Positions 6,919 through 15,428 of a DNA stretch of 38,478 nucleotides are shown one piece after another. The stretch lies in NCBI GenBank assembly GCA_030685215.1, contig JAUXQB010000184.1:1-38478 (forward strand), given 5' to 3'. A program made the position numbers and the translations under genes. Under the pieces are notes generated by a model, which worked only from the letters and a program-made list of their open reading frames with translations, was not told where the DNA came from and made no database searches. The stretch is from Actinomycetota bacterium (GTDB taxonomy: Bacteria > Actinomycetota > Acidimicrobiia > Acidimicrobiales > Ilumatobacteraceae). Position 1 is the stretch's first letter. Each line of letters opens with the position of its first letter.

Positions 6919-9900
6919 GTGATGGAGCTCGACGACCGACCGGTCACCGCCAGCTGGGTGTGCACCTGGACGACCGGCCCCGATGCGGGTGCCTCGCACG
7001 ACCTGCGCGTCGGGCGACACCTGATGGGTCGCGCCCACACCGCCACCGTGCGGTGCGACGATCCCGGTCTGCAGCCGCACCACGCACTCCTCGAGGTCGG
7101 GCACGACGGCACGCTCACCCTCACGCAGCTCAGCGGCCGGACGCCGATCGTGCTGAGCCCGCCGTGCACCGGGGCGACGCGTGCCGGCGAGATGGTGTCG
7201 ATCGTCGACGGCACGGTGGTGGAGATCGGTGGCAGCACTGCCGTGTTCTCCCGCTCGATGTCGCCGGCCGTCTCTCACGGCGCGGAGGCTCACGTGCACG
7301 ACGGTGCGCTCGTCCGCCGTCCACGCGCCGTGCCACGGTGGGTCGCGCCGACGCTCGAGGCCCCTGCTGCACCGGCGACGCCGGACTCGGGTGGCGGCAG
7401 CCTGGTGCCCGCCGCCCTGGGACTGGCGGGAACCGGGACGATGGCGCTGATCCTGCAGCAGCCGATGTTCCTGCTGTTCGGGGTGCTCGGTGGCGTGGTC
7501 GCCGTGGGCAGTTGGGTCGCCCAACGGCTGACGGCCCGACGTCGACGCCGGCGCGAGCACGCGGCGTTCGCACAGCTGGCCGCGGCGCACGCGGCTGCCC
7601 TCGAACGGGCGCTCGCCGGCCATCGCGAGTACTGGCGGATGTCGGTCCCGACCATCGCGACCGCGCACCGCACGTCGGTCGCCCGCTCCGCCGCGTTGTG
7701 GGAGCGCCGCAGCGACCATCCCGACGCGCACACGGTGAGCATCGGCACCGGCGACCTCGCGCTGCCGGAGCCGTTCACCAGCGACATCACCGACACCGTC
7801 AACCACGACCACGGCCCGGTGGCCACACATCTCGGCCCGGGCGCGCGCATCGCCGTGTGCGGCCCGCACGCCGCGGCAGTGGCGCGGGCGTTGCTGGTGC
7901 AGGCGGCCACGTCGTGTGGGCCTGCCGACCTGCGCATCGTGGTGGTCACCGACCGGCCGGCCGCGTGGGACTGCGTGCGCGCCCTCCCGCACCTGCAGAC
8001 GCCCGGCGACGCGGCAGTGGTCACCGAGCCGGAGTTGCACGACGTGCTCACCGAGCTCGCCGGCCACGACACCCCCGTCGTGCTGGTCACCGACCAGAGC
8101 ACCGCGCTCAGCACCCGCACCGGGCCGCTGCGCCGCGCGATCGCCGATCCGCAGCGGCACGCGTTGCTGGTGGTGCTCGCGGACGAGGGCCCGGTGCCGC
8201 ATCTCTGCACCAGCGTGCTCACCACCACCCGCGGCCCACTCGCACGATGGGTGCCCGACGCGCGCTCCACGCTGCTTCCGGTGTCGGTGCGGTTCGCGGG
8301 TCTCGGCGAACGAGCAGCGTTCGCGTGCGCCGCCGCGCAGCGCGGCCTCGTCGATCCCGAGGACCCGCTCGCTGCCGCGAGTGCGGTGCCGCGCGACGTC
8401 GCGCTGACCACGCTGCTGGCCGGCGATCATGGCGACGGGGTGAGTGCCGCCGGCATCGTCGCCCGCTGGGCCGCAGCCGGGTGCGACCCCGCCCCACGGA
8501 GCCCGATCGGCGTGGCGGCGGACGGCGTGGTCGACATCGACCTCGTGCGCGACGGCCCACACGGTTTGATCGCGGGCACCACCGGCGCCGGCAAGAGCGA
8601 GTTGCTGCGCAGCCTGGTGGCGGGCATGGCCGCCACCACCAGCCCGGCGCAGCTGAGCTTCGTGCTGGTGGACTACAAGGGCGGCGCAACCTTCGACGCG
8701 TGTGCAGCGCTCCCGCACGTGGTGGGTGTGATCACCGACCTCGACGACCGACTGGCCGACCGCGCGTTGCGGAGCCTCCACGCCGAGCTGCGCCGAAGGG
8801 AGGCACTGCTGCGCGACCACGGAGTGGCCGACCTGGCCGACCTGCGCGCGGCGGCTCCACACGTGGTGCTGCCGCGGCTGGTCGTGGTGATCGACGAGTT
8901 CGCAGCGCTGGTGGCCGAGCAGCCCGCGTTCCTGCACGCGCTGGTGGGAGTCGCCCAACGTGGGCGCAGCCTGGGCGTGCACCTGCTGCTGGCCACCCAG
9001 CGACCGAACGGCGTGATCAGCGACGACATCCGCGCCAACACCAATCTGCGCCTGGCACTGCGCCTGCACGACACCGCCGACGCGCTCGACGTGGTGGGCA
9101 TCGCCGCGCCGGCGCAGCTGTCGCGCACGCTGCCCGGTCGAGCGGTGATGCGGCTCGGCGCCGACGACCACGTGACGTTCCAGACCGCGCGGTGCACCGG
9201 CGGCGACGACCTGGCCGCCTTGGTTCGTGCCGTGGTCGAGGCCGCCGCACTGACCGGCGCACCACGTCCGCCGGCACCCTGGATGCCCGCGCTGCCGGCG
9301 GTGCTCGAGGCCGACCAGATCGCTGGCGGCTCCGTCGGACTGCTCGATGACCCCGACCACCAGCGGCGCACTGATCTGTGCTGGCACGCCACCGACGGTC
9401 ACCTGCTGGTGGTCGGCAGCCCGGGCTCGGGCGCCACCTCGACGGTGTGCACGCTGGCGGCACACGTGATGGACGTGGAGCACGCGCACGTCTACGTACT
9501 CGACGGTCGCGGGGGTCACCAACTCGACTCGCTCGGCACGCACCCTCGGTGCGGCGCGGTGGTCCGCCTCCACGAACGCGAGCGCGTGATGCGTTTGCTG
9601 CATCGACTCGCGAGGAGCGGCGGGCAGTCGACCGACGCGTCGCCGGTGGTGCTGTTCATCGACGGACTCGACGCGGTGCGACGCGCCCTCGACGACGTCG
9701 ACACGGCCGACGAGTTCGACATGCTCGACGACGTGCTGGCCAACGGCTCGGCCCGCGGCGTCACCGTGGTCGCGACCGTGGAGCACGCCTCGGCGGTGCC
9801 GGCCGCGTGGATGGTGCGCTGCCCGCACCGCTGGGTGCTGCACCTCCACGAGGCACACGACGCCGGCCTGGTCGGGGTGCCAGCTGCACGCGTGCCGGGC

Positions 9901-10731
9901 GGCGGCACGCCCGGGCGCATCGTCGACGCCGCCACCGGCCTGGAAGGGCAGTTGGTGCGGCCCGTGCACCCCGCGTTGCTCGCGTCCACGGACGATGCCG
10001 AGCACGCCGCGCCGCTGATCGCGGCACTGCCGCCGCTGGTGACCGCGACGACGTTGCCGAGGGGCAGCCGGCGAGACGGGTCGACTGCGGTGCCGGTTGG
10101 TCTCGACTTCGTCACCGGCGACCCGGCGTCGCTGCTGCTGCCCGATGGCGAGCACCTCGTGGTCGTCGGCGGCGCGCGCACCGGACGCAGCAGCGCGCTC
10201 GCCCGCGTGGCCAACGGGTGGGCCGAGGCGCACCCCGGCGGCTGGATCGGTGCCGTACTGCCTCGACGTTCGAGCACCATCGGCCGGCGCGTCAGGCCTG
10301 CGACGTGCATCGACGGTTCCGCGGTGGGGCAACTGCTCGACGAGCTGCCGGTCGCCGGCGCCGCCCTGTTGCTGATCGACGATGCCGACACCGTCGACGA
10401 CCCGGACGGCCGGCTCGCTGTCATTGCTGCCGGCGGTCGGCCGGGCACTTCGCTGGTGATCGCCGGACGCCCCGATGCGCTGCGCCAGCTCTACGGCCAC
10501 TGGACCGGCGTGGTGCGGAGAAGCCGGATGGGTGTGGTGCTCACCGGCGGCAGCGAGCTCGACGGCGACCTGCTGAGCGCGGTGGTTCCTCGCCGCACAC
10601 CGGTGCCGGCCCGGCCGGGGTTGGCGTGGCTGGTCGACAACGGGACGGTGCGCCTGGTGCAACTGGCCGTCGACGACGAGCGGGCTTCACGCGACACCGA
10701 CCGACTGCCGCCGAACGAGGCGGCCCACTAG
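6919..10731 (+). CDS. FHA-domain FtsK/SpoIIIE ATPase, EssC/EccC-like
   Basis: The 1270-residue protein has an N-terminal FHA-like domain (about 20-105, 'VGRHLMGRAHTATVRC'), a membrane region of one or two helices (about 165-205), then three FtsK/SpoIIIE-type ATPase modules. The first has an intact Walker A GTTGAGKS (553-560, K559) and Walker B VVVIDE (D659, E660). The second P-loop reads GSPGSGATS (from 833) with Ala for Lys; the third reads GGARTGRSS (from 1084) with Arg1090 for Lys. Active D1 with degenerate D2 and D3, plus FHA, is the plan of the type VII secretion motor EssC. No WXG100 substrate or other ESX component is in the window. The start is GTG 6919 or ATG 6922. A Type VII-like translocase role is inferred. 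Confidence 0.88.
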   Translation: MMELDDRPVTASWVCTWTTGPDAGASHDLRVGRHLMGRAHTATVRCDDPGLQPHHALLEVGHDGTLTLTQLSGRTPIVLSPPCTGATRAGEMVSIVDGTVVEIGGSTAVFSRSMSPAVSHGAEAHVHDGALVRRPRAVPRWVAPTLEAPAAPATPDSGGGSLVPAALGLAGTGTMALILQQPMFLLFGVLGGVVAVGSWVAQRLTARRRRRREHAAFAQLAAAHAAALERALAGHREYWRMSVPTIATAHRTSVARSAALWERRSDHPDAHTVSIGTGDLALPEPFTSDITDTVNHDHGPVATHLGPGARIAVCGPHAAAVARALLVQAATSCGPADLRIVVVTDRPAAWDCVRALPHLQTPGDAAVVTEPELHDVLTELAGHDTPVVLVTDQSTALSTRTGPLRRAIADPQRHALLVVLADEGPVPHLCTSVLTTTRGPLARWVPDARSTLLPVSVRFAGLGERAAFACAAAQRGLVDPEDPLAAASAVPRDVALTTLLAGDHGDGVSAAGIVARWAAAGCDPAPRSPIGVAADGVVDIDLVRDGPHGLIAGTTGAGKSELLRSLVAGMAATTSPAQLSFVLVDYKGGATFDACAALPHVVGVITDLDDRLADRALRSLHAELRRREALLRDHGVADLADLRAAAPHVVLPRLVVVIDEFAALVAEQPAFLHALVGVAQRGRSLGVHLLLATQRPNGVISDDIRANTNLRLALRLHDTADALDVVGIAAPAQLSRTLPGRAVMRLGADDHVTFQTARCTGGDDLAALVRAVVEAAALTGAPRPPAPWMPALPAVLEADQIAGGSVGLLDDPDHQRRTDLCWHATDGHLLVVGSPGSGATSTVCTLAAHVMDVEHAHVYVLDGRGGHQLDSLGTHPRCGAVVRLHERERVMRLLHRLARSGGQSTDASPVVLFIDGLDAVRRALDDVDTADEFDMLDDVLANGSARGVTVVATVEHASAVPAAWMVRCPHRWVLHLHEAHDAGLVGVPAARVPGGGTPGRIVDAATGLEGQLVRPVHPALLASTDDAEHAAPLIAALPPLVTATTLPRGSRRDGSTAVPVGLDFVTGDPASLLLPDGEHLVVVGGARTGRSSALARVANGWAEAHPGGWIGAVLPRRSSTIGRRVRPATCIDGSAVGQLLDELPVAGAALLLIDDADTVDDPDGRLAVIAAGGRPGTSLVIAGRPDALRQLYGHWTGVVRRSRMGVVLTGGSELDGDLLSAVVPRRTPVPARPGLAWLVDNGTVRLVQLAVDDERASRDTDRLPPNEAAH

Positions 10732-10734
10732 CGT
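10729..10734 (+). promoter_or_regulatory. leaderless -10 box formed from the upstream stop codon
   Basis: TAGCGT is followed by seven bases and the ATG at 10742. Its TAG is the stop codon of the FtsK-like gene. This supports the ATG at 10742 over the GTG at 10733, which lies inside the box. No -35 consensus is evident. Confidence 0.45.
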
Positions 10735-10741
10735 GACCGCG

Positions 10742-11755
10742 ATGGACGGACATCCCGAACTCCCCGACGCCGACGCACCGCTCGACCCGCCCGCGCTCGT
10801 TCCCCCCGCTGCATTCGACGCACCACCCGCGTTCCTGCCGCCCACCACCGAGCCGCCCAGCACGTTCGAGCAGCCCGCCGCGTTCGAGGCACCGACGGCC
10901 CAGTTCGACGGGTTCGCGCCGCCGGCAGCGGCCGACGCGCCCATCTCGGTGGTCATCCACGACGAGCCGAAGCCGCGCCGCACCGGGCTATTGGTCGGCC
11001 TCGGCGCGTTGGTGGTGGCCGCGGTCGGCGTCGGCGGCTTCCTGCTGCTGAGCAGCGACGAAGCCGAAGCCACGTTCTCGATCGACAAGGCTGCCGCGGC
11101 TGCCGCGGAGCAACGGTCGATGTCGTTCACGTTGACCGTCGACGCAATGGGCGAAGAGAGCGTCATCGAAGCCGAGATCGACAACGAGAGCGGACTCGCC
11201 CGCATGACTCTGCAGCTCGGTGCGATGTTCGACGACGGGGTGGAGATGATCGTCGACACGAAGAACGAGGTCGTGTACGTGTCGAGCGACCTGTTCGACA
11301 GCATCGGGCTCGACGTGGAGACCGACTGGATCAAGATGGACGAGGAGTTCCTGGCCGACAGCGGCGAGGACTCGATGTTCAGCACGGCCACCTCCAACGA
11401 TGCGATGCAGGCGTCGGTCCTGCTCGAGAACGCCACATCGGTCGAAGAGGTCGGCATCGAGGAGATCGACGGCGAACAGCTCAAGCACTACCGGGTCACG
11501 GTGTCGGGCGAGGAGGCCCTGCAGCAGTCACCGCAGGTGGCCGAGCAGTTCGAGTCCGTCGGCGGCGAGATGCCCGACGAGGTCACCTACGACATGTGGG
11601 TGTCGGAGGACAACGAGTTGCGGCGCATCGGCGTCGATCTCGACATCGGTCCGGCTGTCATCACGACGTTGCTGGTCATCACCGGCATCGACCAACCGCT
11701 CGACATCGAGCTCCCCGACGACGACGACACCACCGACGCATCCGAACTGATGTAG
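10742..11755 (+). CDS. single-pass membrane protein, possible LppX/LprG-like outer domain
   Basis: The 337-residue product has an N-terminal Pro/Ala-rich cytoplasmic tail (about 1-75), one membrane helix (about 81-104), and a long acidic external region. Its strand-rich segments ('SMSFTLTVDAM', 'ARMTLQLGAMFDDGVEMIVDTKNEVVYVSSD', 'DEVTYDMWVSEDNELRRIGVDLDIG') resemble the LppX/LprG/LolA-type half-barrel used by actinobacterial lipid-handling proteins. That resemblance is only pattern-level. It follows the FtsK-like ATPase with 10 bp between and precedes a binding lipoprotein, so it may belong to the same envelope system. The C-terminal end is strongly acidic (PDDDDTTDASE). Confidence 0.75.
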   Translation: MDGHPELPDADAPLDPPALVPPAAFDAPPAFLPPTTEPPSTFEQPAAFEAPTAQFDGFAPPAAADAPISVVIHDEPKPRRTGLLVGLGALVVAAVGVGGFLLLSSDEAEATFSIDKAAAAAAEQRSMSFTLTVDAMGEESVIEAEIDNESGLARMTLQLGAMFDDGVEMIVDTKNEVVYVSSDLFDSIGLDVETDWIKMDEEFLADSGEDSMFSTATSNDAMQASVLLENATSVEEVGIEEIDGEQLKHYRVTVSGEEALQQSPQVAEQFESVGGEMPDEVTYDMWVSEDNELRRIGVDLDIGPAVITTLLVITGIDQPLDIELPDDDDTTDASELM

Positions 11756-11801
11756 CCGCGCTCGGCCAGGTGGCGACGGCCGTTGCACCCCTGCACACCA
11801 C

Positions 11802-11807
11802 TAGGCT
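11802..11807 (+). promoter_or_regulatory. near-leaderless -10 box of the OpuAC-like gene
   Basis: TAGGCT lies nine bases before the ATG at 11817, giving a predicted leader of about three bases. A TTGCAC further upstream is too close (13 bp) to act as its -35 box. Confidence 0.4.
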
Positions 11808-11816
11808 CGCACCCCG

Positions 11817-13025
11817 ATGAAGCGGACCACCAGCACTGCACGATTGTTCACCCGTTGCCTCGGCCCGGCGAGCCTGGCCATCCTGGCGATGGGGGCATGC
11901 AGCGACGACGACACGACCACCACCTCGACGGTGCAGTTGCCGCCGCGCATCGTGGTCACGTCCGTGAAGGGTGACCCGCAGAGCGAGTTGCTCGCAGCCA
12001 TCTTCGCTCGCGTGCTGGAGGACGGCGGCTTCCGCGTGGGTCGCCGCGACGCGGTCGACCTCGATCGTGCCGGCTACTACCAGGCCATGCAGGACGGCTC
12101 GTTCCAGCTGATCCCCGAGCTCACCGGCGACCTGCTCGCGTTCGTCTACAGCCAGCCCGGCGCCGAGCCCGCCCCCACCACGGTGGTGCCCACCGGCCCG
12201 GCCACCACGCAGGCGCCGGTCACCATCCCCACCACCACCACGGTGCCGCCCGAGACCACCACCGGTGACACGACCGCGGACACCACCGCGGACACCACTG
12301 GCGACACGACCGCCGACACGACTGCGGACACGACTGGCAACACCAGCACGACGGCCGACACCAGCACCACCGTCGCCGACACCACCACCACGGCCGACCC
12401 GGCCAGCACCACCTCCACCACCGTCGCGCCGGTCACCAACGGCCGCTCGCTCGCCGAGCAGATCGTGGCCATCAACGCCGGCCTGCCCGACGCCCTCGTC
12501 GTCACCAACGGCGTCTCGGCCGAGGACAAGCAGATCATCGCCTGCACTGCCACCGCGATGGCAGCCAACGCCGAGATCGAGCTGACCACGCTCACCAACC
12601 TCGCCTCGATCGCCCCCGACATCCGCCTCGGCGCACCGCAGTCGTTCTTCGACGACGAGGTCGCCGGGCTCCCCGCATGGGAGCGCCACTACGGCGGCGA
12701 ATTCGACGACACGGTCACGGTGGACGACGACGCCCTGGAAGCGGCGATCACCGACGACACCGCCGACTGCTTCGTGATGAACTCGCTGAACTCGCTCATC
12801 ACCACCGAGGATCTCACCATCCTCGAGGACGATCAGTTGATGGTGCCCACCAACGCCGTCATCGCGCTGATGGCCAGCACGGTGGCCACACCCGAGGCCA
12901 TCTTCACCATCGACAACCTGGTCAGTTCGCTCACCACCGAGCGCCTCAACCAGATGCTGAACCAGATCGTCAACAACGGCGCCGACCCCGTCGTGGTGGC
13001 CAACGCTTTCGTCGACACGCTGTGA
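11817..13025 (+). CDS. OpuAC-type substrate-binding lipoprotein with a Thr-rich insert
   Basis: The 402-residue protein begins with a signal peptide whose lipobox-like end MGAC gives a lipidated Cys28 (the -3 Met is not ideal). The mature part matches the glycine-betaine/osmoprotectant binding family (PF04069): 'ELLAAIFARVLEDGGFRV' and 'IPELTGDLLAFVY' before about residue 113, then 'APDIRLGAPQSFF' and a C-terminal 'LNQMLNQIVNN' helix. Between them, residues about 114-207 are a Thr/Pro/Asp-rich insert with DTTA/DTTG repeats. No OpuA/OpuB permease or ATPase is nearby; the ABC genes downstream are of the exporter type. A role as a solitary binding or scaffold protein is possible; the ligand is unknown. 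Confidence 0.85.
   Translation: MKRTTSTARLFTRCLGPASLAILAMGACSDDDTTTTSTVQLPPRIVVTSVKGDPQSELLAAIFARVLEDGGFRVGRRDAVDLDRAGYYQAMQDGSFQLIPELTGDLLAFVYSQPGAEPAPTTVVPTGPATTQAPVTIPTTTTVPPETTTGDTTADTTADTTGDTTADTTADTTGNTSTTADTSTTVADTTTTADPASTTSTTVAPVTNGRSLAEQIVAINAGLPDALVVTNGVSAEDKQIIACTATAMAANAEIELTTLTNLASIAPDIRLGAPQSFFDDEVAGLPAWERHYGGEFDDTVTVDDDALEAAITDDTADCFVMNSLNSLITTEDLTILEDDQLMVPTNAVIALMASTVATPEAIFTIDNLVSSLTTERLNQMLNQIVNNGADPVVVANAFVDTL
12267..12341 (+). repeat. 12-bp coding tandem repeat (DTT[A/G])
   Basis: Six units of about 12 bp (gac acn acn gcn/ggc) encode repeated Asp-Thr-Thr-Ala/Gly within the OpuAC-like gene. Third positions vary between units, so it is an older or selected repeat and not a fresh slippage product. 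The Thr-rich context on both sides suggests a flexible, possibly O-glycosylated spacer. Confidence 0.8.
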
Positions 13026-13032
13026 CCCGACC

Positions 13033-13953
13033 GTGATCACGGTCACCGACCTGTCCAAGCGGTTCGGTTCGAAGGTCGCCGTCGACCACCTCGGCTTCGA
13101 GGTGCGGCCCGGTGTCGTCACCGGCTTCCTCGGCCCCAACGGTTCCGGCAAGAGCACCACGATGCGCTGCATGCTCGGCCTCGACCGAGCCGACGGCGGC
13201 CAGACGCTGTTCGACGGCCAGCACTACCAGTCGCTCCACCAGCCGCTGCACCAGGTGGGCTCGCTGCTCGACGCCGGGTACGTGCACCCCGGTCGCAGTG
13301 GACGCAACCACCTGCGCTGGCTCGCAGCCAGCAACGGCATCGGCAAGCGCCGCATCGACGAGACGCTCGAGATGGTGGGCCTCACCGCCGTCGCCGGTGA
13401 ACGCCTGCGTGGCTACTCGCTCGGCATGCGCCAGCGTCTCGGCCTCGCGGCGGTGCTGCTGGGCGATCCGCACACCATCATCCTCGACGAGCCCGCCAAC
13501 GGGCTCGACCCCGAGGGCATCCGCTGGATCCGCGACGTGCTCGTGCACTTGGCCGGGCAAGGTCGCACGGTGCTGGTGAGCAGTCACCAGCTGTCGGAGA
13601 TGGCGTTGATGGCGCAGGACCTGGTGGTCATCGGTCAGGGCCGCCTCATCGAGCAGAGCACGGTCACCGACTTCGTGGAACGCCACGCCGACCGGTGGGT
13701 GCGAGTGAAGAGCCCCGCGGTCGAGTCGCTCCGTCAGTCGCTGGAGCAGCGCGGCGGCGAGGTGGAGCCCGTCGACGAGCACACGCTGCACGTGCGCGGC
13801 ATCGACTGCGCCACCGTTGGCGAGCTCGCTGCGAACCAGCAGCTGGTGCTGCACGAGCTGTCGCCGCAGACCGGATCCCTGGAAGACGCCTTCCTGAAGG
13901 CCACCGCCGCTGCGCAGGAGTACCGCAGCGGCGAGGTCGGAGGCCGATCGTGA
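13033..13953 (+). CDS. ABC transporter ATP-binding protein (ABC-2/CcmA type)
   Basis: The 306-residue ATPase has Walker A GPNGSGKST (34-42), the signature YSLGMRQ (from Y128), Walker B TIILDEP (D152, E153) and an 'SSHQLSEM' H-loop. The C-terminal extension of about 90 residues is typical of exporter-type ATPases paired with ABC-2 permeases. It starts with GTG seven bases after the OpuAC-like gene stops and its stop overlaps the permease GTG (GTGA), so the three genes are likely co-transcribed. The exported substrate is not evident. Pairing with the permease at 13950 is strongly supported. Confidence 0.93.
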   Translation: MITVTDLSKRFGSKVAVDHLGFEVRPGVVTGFLGPNGSGKSTTMRCMLGLDRADGGQTLFDGQHYQSLHQPLHQVGSLLDAGYVHPGRSGRNHLRWLAASNGIGKRRIDETLEMVGLTAVAGERLRGYSLGMRQRLGLAAVLLGDPHTIILDEPANGLDPEGIRWIRDVLVHLAGQGRTVLVSSHQLSEMALMAQDLVVIGQGRLIEQSTVTDFVERHADRWVRVKSPAVESLRQSLEQRGGEVEPVDEHTLHVRGIDCATVGELAANQQLVLHELSPQTGSLEDAFLKATAAAQEYRSGEVGGRS

Positions 13954-14720
13954 TCAACCTGTTGCGGTCCGAGTGGATCAAGCTGCGCACCGTCACCATG
14001 AACTGGGTGCTGGGCATCATCGCGGTCGCGTTCCCGCTGCTGATCACGCTGCTCACCGCCTTCTTCGCCAGCGGCAACGACGGCGACGGCGAGGGCCTCG
14101 ACACCGAGGGCCTGATCAGCGTGCTCACCGGCACCACGGTGGTGGCCGCGCTGCTGTGCGGTGTCATCGCGGCCGCGTCCATCACCAGCGAGTTCGGTTT
14201 CGGCACCATCCGTCCCACCTTCGCGGCCACCCCCCGCCGGCTCCGCGTCATCGTCGCCAAGGGAGCCGTGGTCGTCGCGGCCACCACAGCCCTGGCCGTG
14301 GTCGTGCAGCTCATCGGCTGGTTCGTCGGCGGCGCCGTCGCCGACAGCCAGGGAGCGTCGATCGACCTCGCCCTCGTTCCCACCGGGGTGCCGGCGATGA
14401 TCGGCGCCGTGGTGCTCACCGCGCTGATGTCACTGGCCGGCTACGCGCTCGGACTGCTCACGCGCAGCACTCCCGTCGCGGTGTCGATCCTCATCGTGTG
14501 GCCGCTGATCGCCGAAGGACTGATCGCACAGCTGCTGGTGCTCGTCGCCGGCAACGACTCCATCCCGAACTGGATGCCGTTCCAGTCCGGCATTCGGCTG
14601 GTGGTGGTGGGCTCCGTCGACCTCGGCCCGTCGCGGCCCTTCGCGGGCATCTACTTCGGCCTGTTCGCGCTCGCGCTCGCTGCGCTCGGTGCGTGGGCGG
14701 TCGACCGCCGCGACGCCTGA
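13950..14720 (+). CDS. ABC-2 type transporter permease
   Basis: The 256-residue membrane protein begins with the 'LLRSEWIKLRT' motif common to ABC-2 permeases and has about six hydrophobic helices. An Asp/Gly-rich external loop follows the first helix, and 'TSEFGFGTIRPTFAATPRR' is a typical cytoplasmic coupling segment. The GTG start overlaps the ATPase stop. It should form a homodimer that works with the ATPase at 13033. The gene converges with the Crp-like regulator only 15 bp away, with no hairpin between. Confidence 0.9.
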   Translation: MINLLRSEWIKLRTVTMNWVLGIIAVAFPLLITLLTAFFASGNDGDGEGLDTEGLISVLTGTTVVAALLCGVIAAASITSEFGFGTIRPTFAATPRRLRVIVAKGAVVVAATTALAVVVQLIGWFVGGAVADSQGASIDLALVPTGVPAMIGAVVLTALMSLAGYALGLLTRSTPVAVSILIVWPLIAEGLIAQLLVLVAGNDSIPNWMPFQSGIRLVVVGSVDLGPSRPFAGIYFGLFALALAALGAWAVDRRDA

Positions 14721-14735
14721 CGGCGGCGCTCGACG

Positions 14736-15398
14736 TCAGCGAGCGCGCAGCTCGAGCGAGTCGCGCTTGAGGATGACGTAGCGCCGCTCGTGCTGGTCGA
14801 TCCAGCCGAGACGGATGAAGCTGGCGATGGCCTTGTTGACGCGCTCGCGAGAGGCGCCGACCATGCCCGCCAGTTCTTCCTGCGTGATGGGCAACGTGAA
14901 CTCGTCGGCGCCCGCGGAGAGCTCGAGCAGGCGCTTGGCGGTGCGACCGGTGACATCGAGGAACACGCTGTCGGCCAGCGCTTCGTCCATGACCCGCAGG
15001 CGCTGGGCGAGCAACCGAGTGACGCCCCACAGCACCGCGGGGTCGCTGCGGAAGGCCTTCACCACCGGGTCGAACGGGATGGCGAACACGGTGGAGGGCT
15101 CGAGCGCACGAGCGAGTGCGGAGCGAGGGCCGTCGTCGAGCATGCTCATCTCGCCGAACAGGTCGCCGCCGTCCATGAGGGCCACCACGGTCTCGCGGTG
15201 ATCGATGGGGTTGGCGATGGCAATGGCGATGCGGCCGCTGACCACCAGGTAGAGCGAATCGGCGACGTCGCCTTCGCGGAACAGGACATCGCCGCGGATG
15301 AGATGCATCTCGCTGCCGATGGTGGCAAGGTCGCGCACGAGCGCAGGCGGCGCATCGGCGAAGAAATCGGTTCGGGCGAGCAGTTCTTCGTGAGCCAT
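14736..15398 (-). CDS. Crp/Fnr family transcriptional regulator, GlxR/Crp-like
   Basis: The 220-residue protein has an N-terminal cyclic-nucleotide domain with 'GDVLFREGDVADSLYLVVSGR' and the phosphate-binding cassette 'FGEMSMLDDGPRSA', keeping the Glu, Arg and Ser expected for cAMP binding. A dimer helix follows, then a winged HTH with recognition helix 'TQEELAGMVGASRERVNKAI'. The arrangement matches Mycobacterium Crp and Corynebacterium GlxR, so it is probably a global cAMP-responsive regulator. There are no Fnr-type cysteines. The ATG at 15398 fits the family N-terminus. It is divergent from ispDF with only 30 bp between, so the two promoters must overlap. Confidence 0.93.
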   Translation of the reverse strand: MAHEELLARTDFFADAPPALVRDLATIGSEMHLIRGDVLFREGDVADSLYLVVSGRIAIAIANPIDHRETVVALMDGGDLFGEMSMLDDGPRSALARALEPSTVFAIPFDPVVKAFRSDPAVLWGVTRLLAQRLRVMDEALADSVFLDVTGRTAKRLLELSAGADEFTLPITQEELAGMVGASRERVNKAIASFIRLGWIDQHERRYVILKRDSLELRAR

Positions 15399-15428
15399 GG
15401 TCGACCGAACGGTACTACCCTCGCCCGG

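Noticed and set aside
6793-10662. 1289-codon minus-strand open frame opposite the FtsK-like gene
   Set aside because: It is the GC-bias shadow of the real gene: the product is His/Arg/Gln-rich with no domain, while the plus strand has clear Walker motifs.
12267-12341. short CRISPR-like repeat array
   Set aside because: The 12-bp units are in frame, have no spacers and encode DTTA/DTTG in a secreted protein.
14790-15428. upstream extension of the ispDF frame
   Set aside because: It would be antisense to the whole Crp-like gene and adds no domain; the GTG at 15429 fits the IspD N-terminus.
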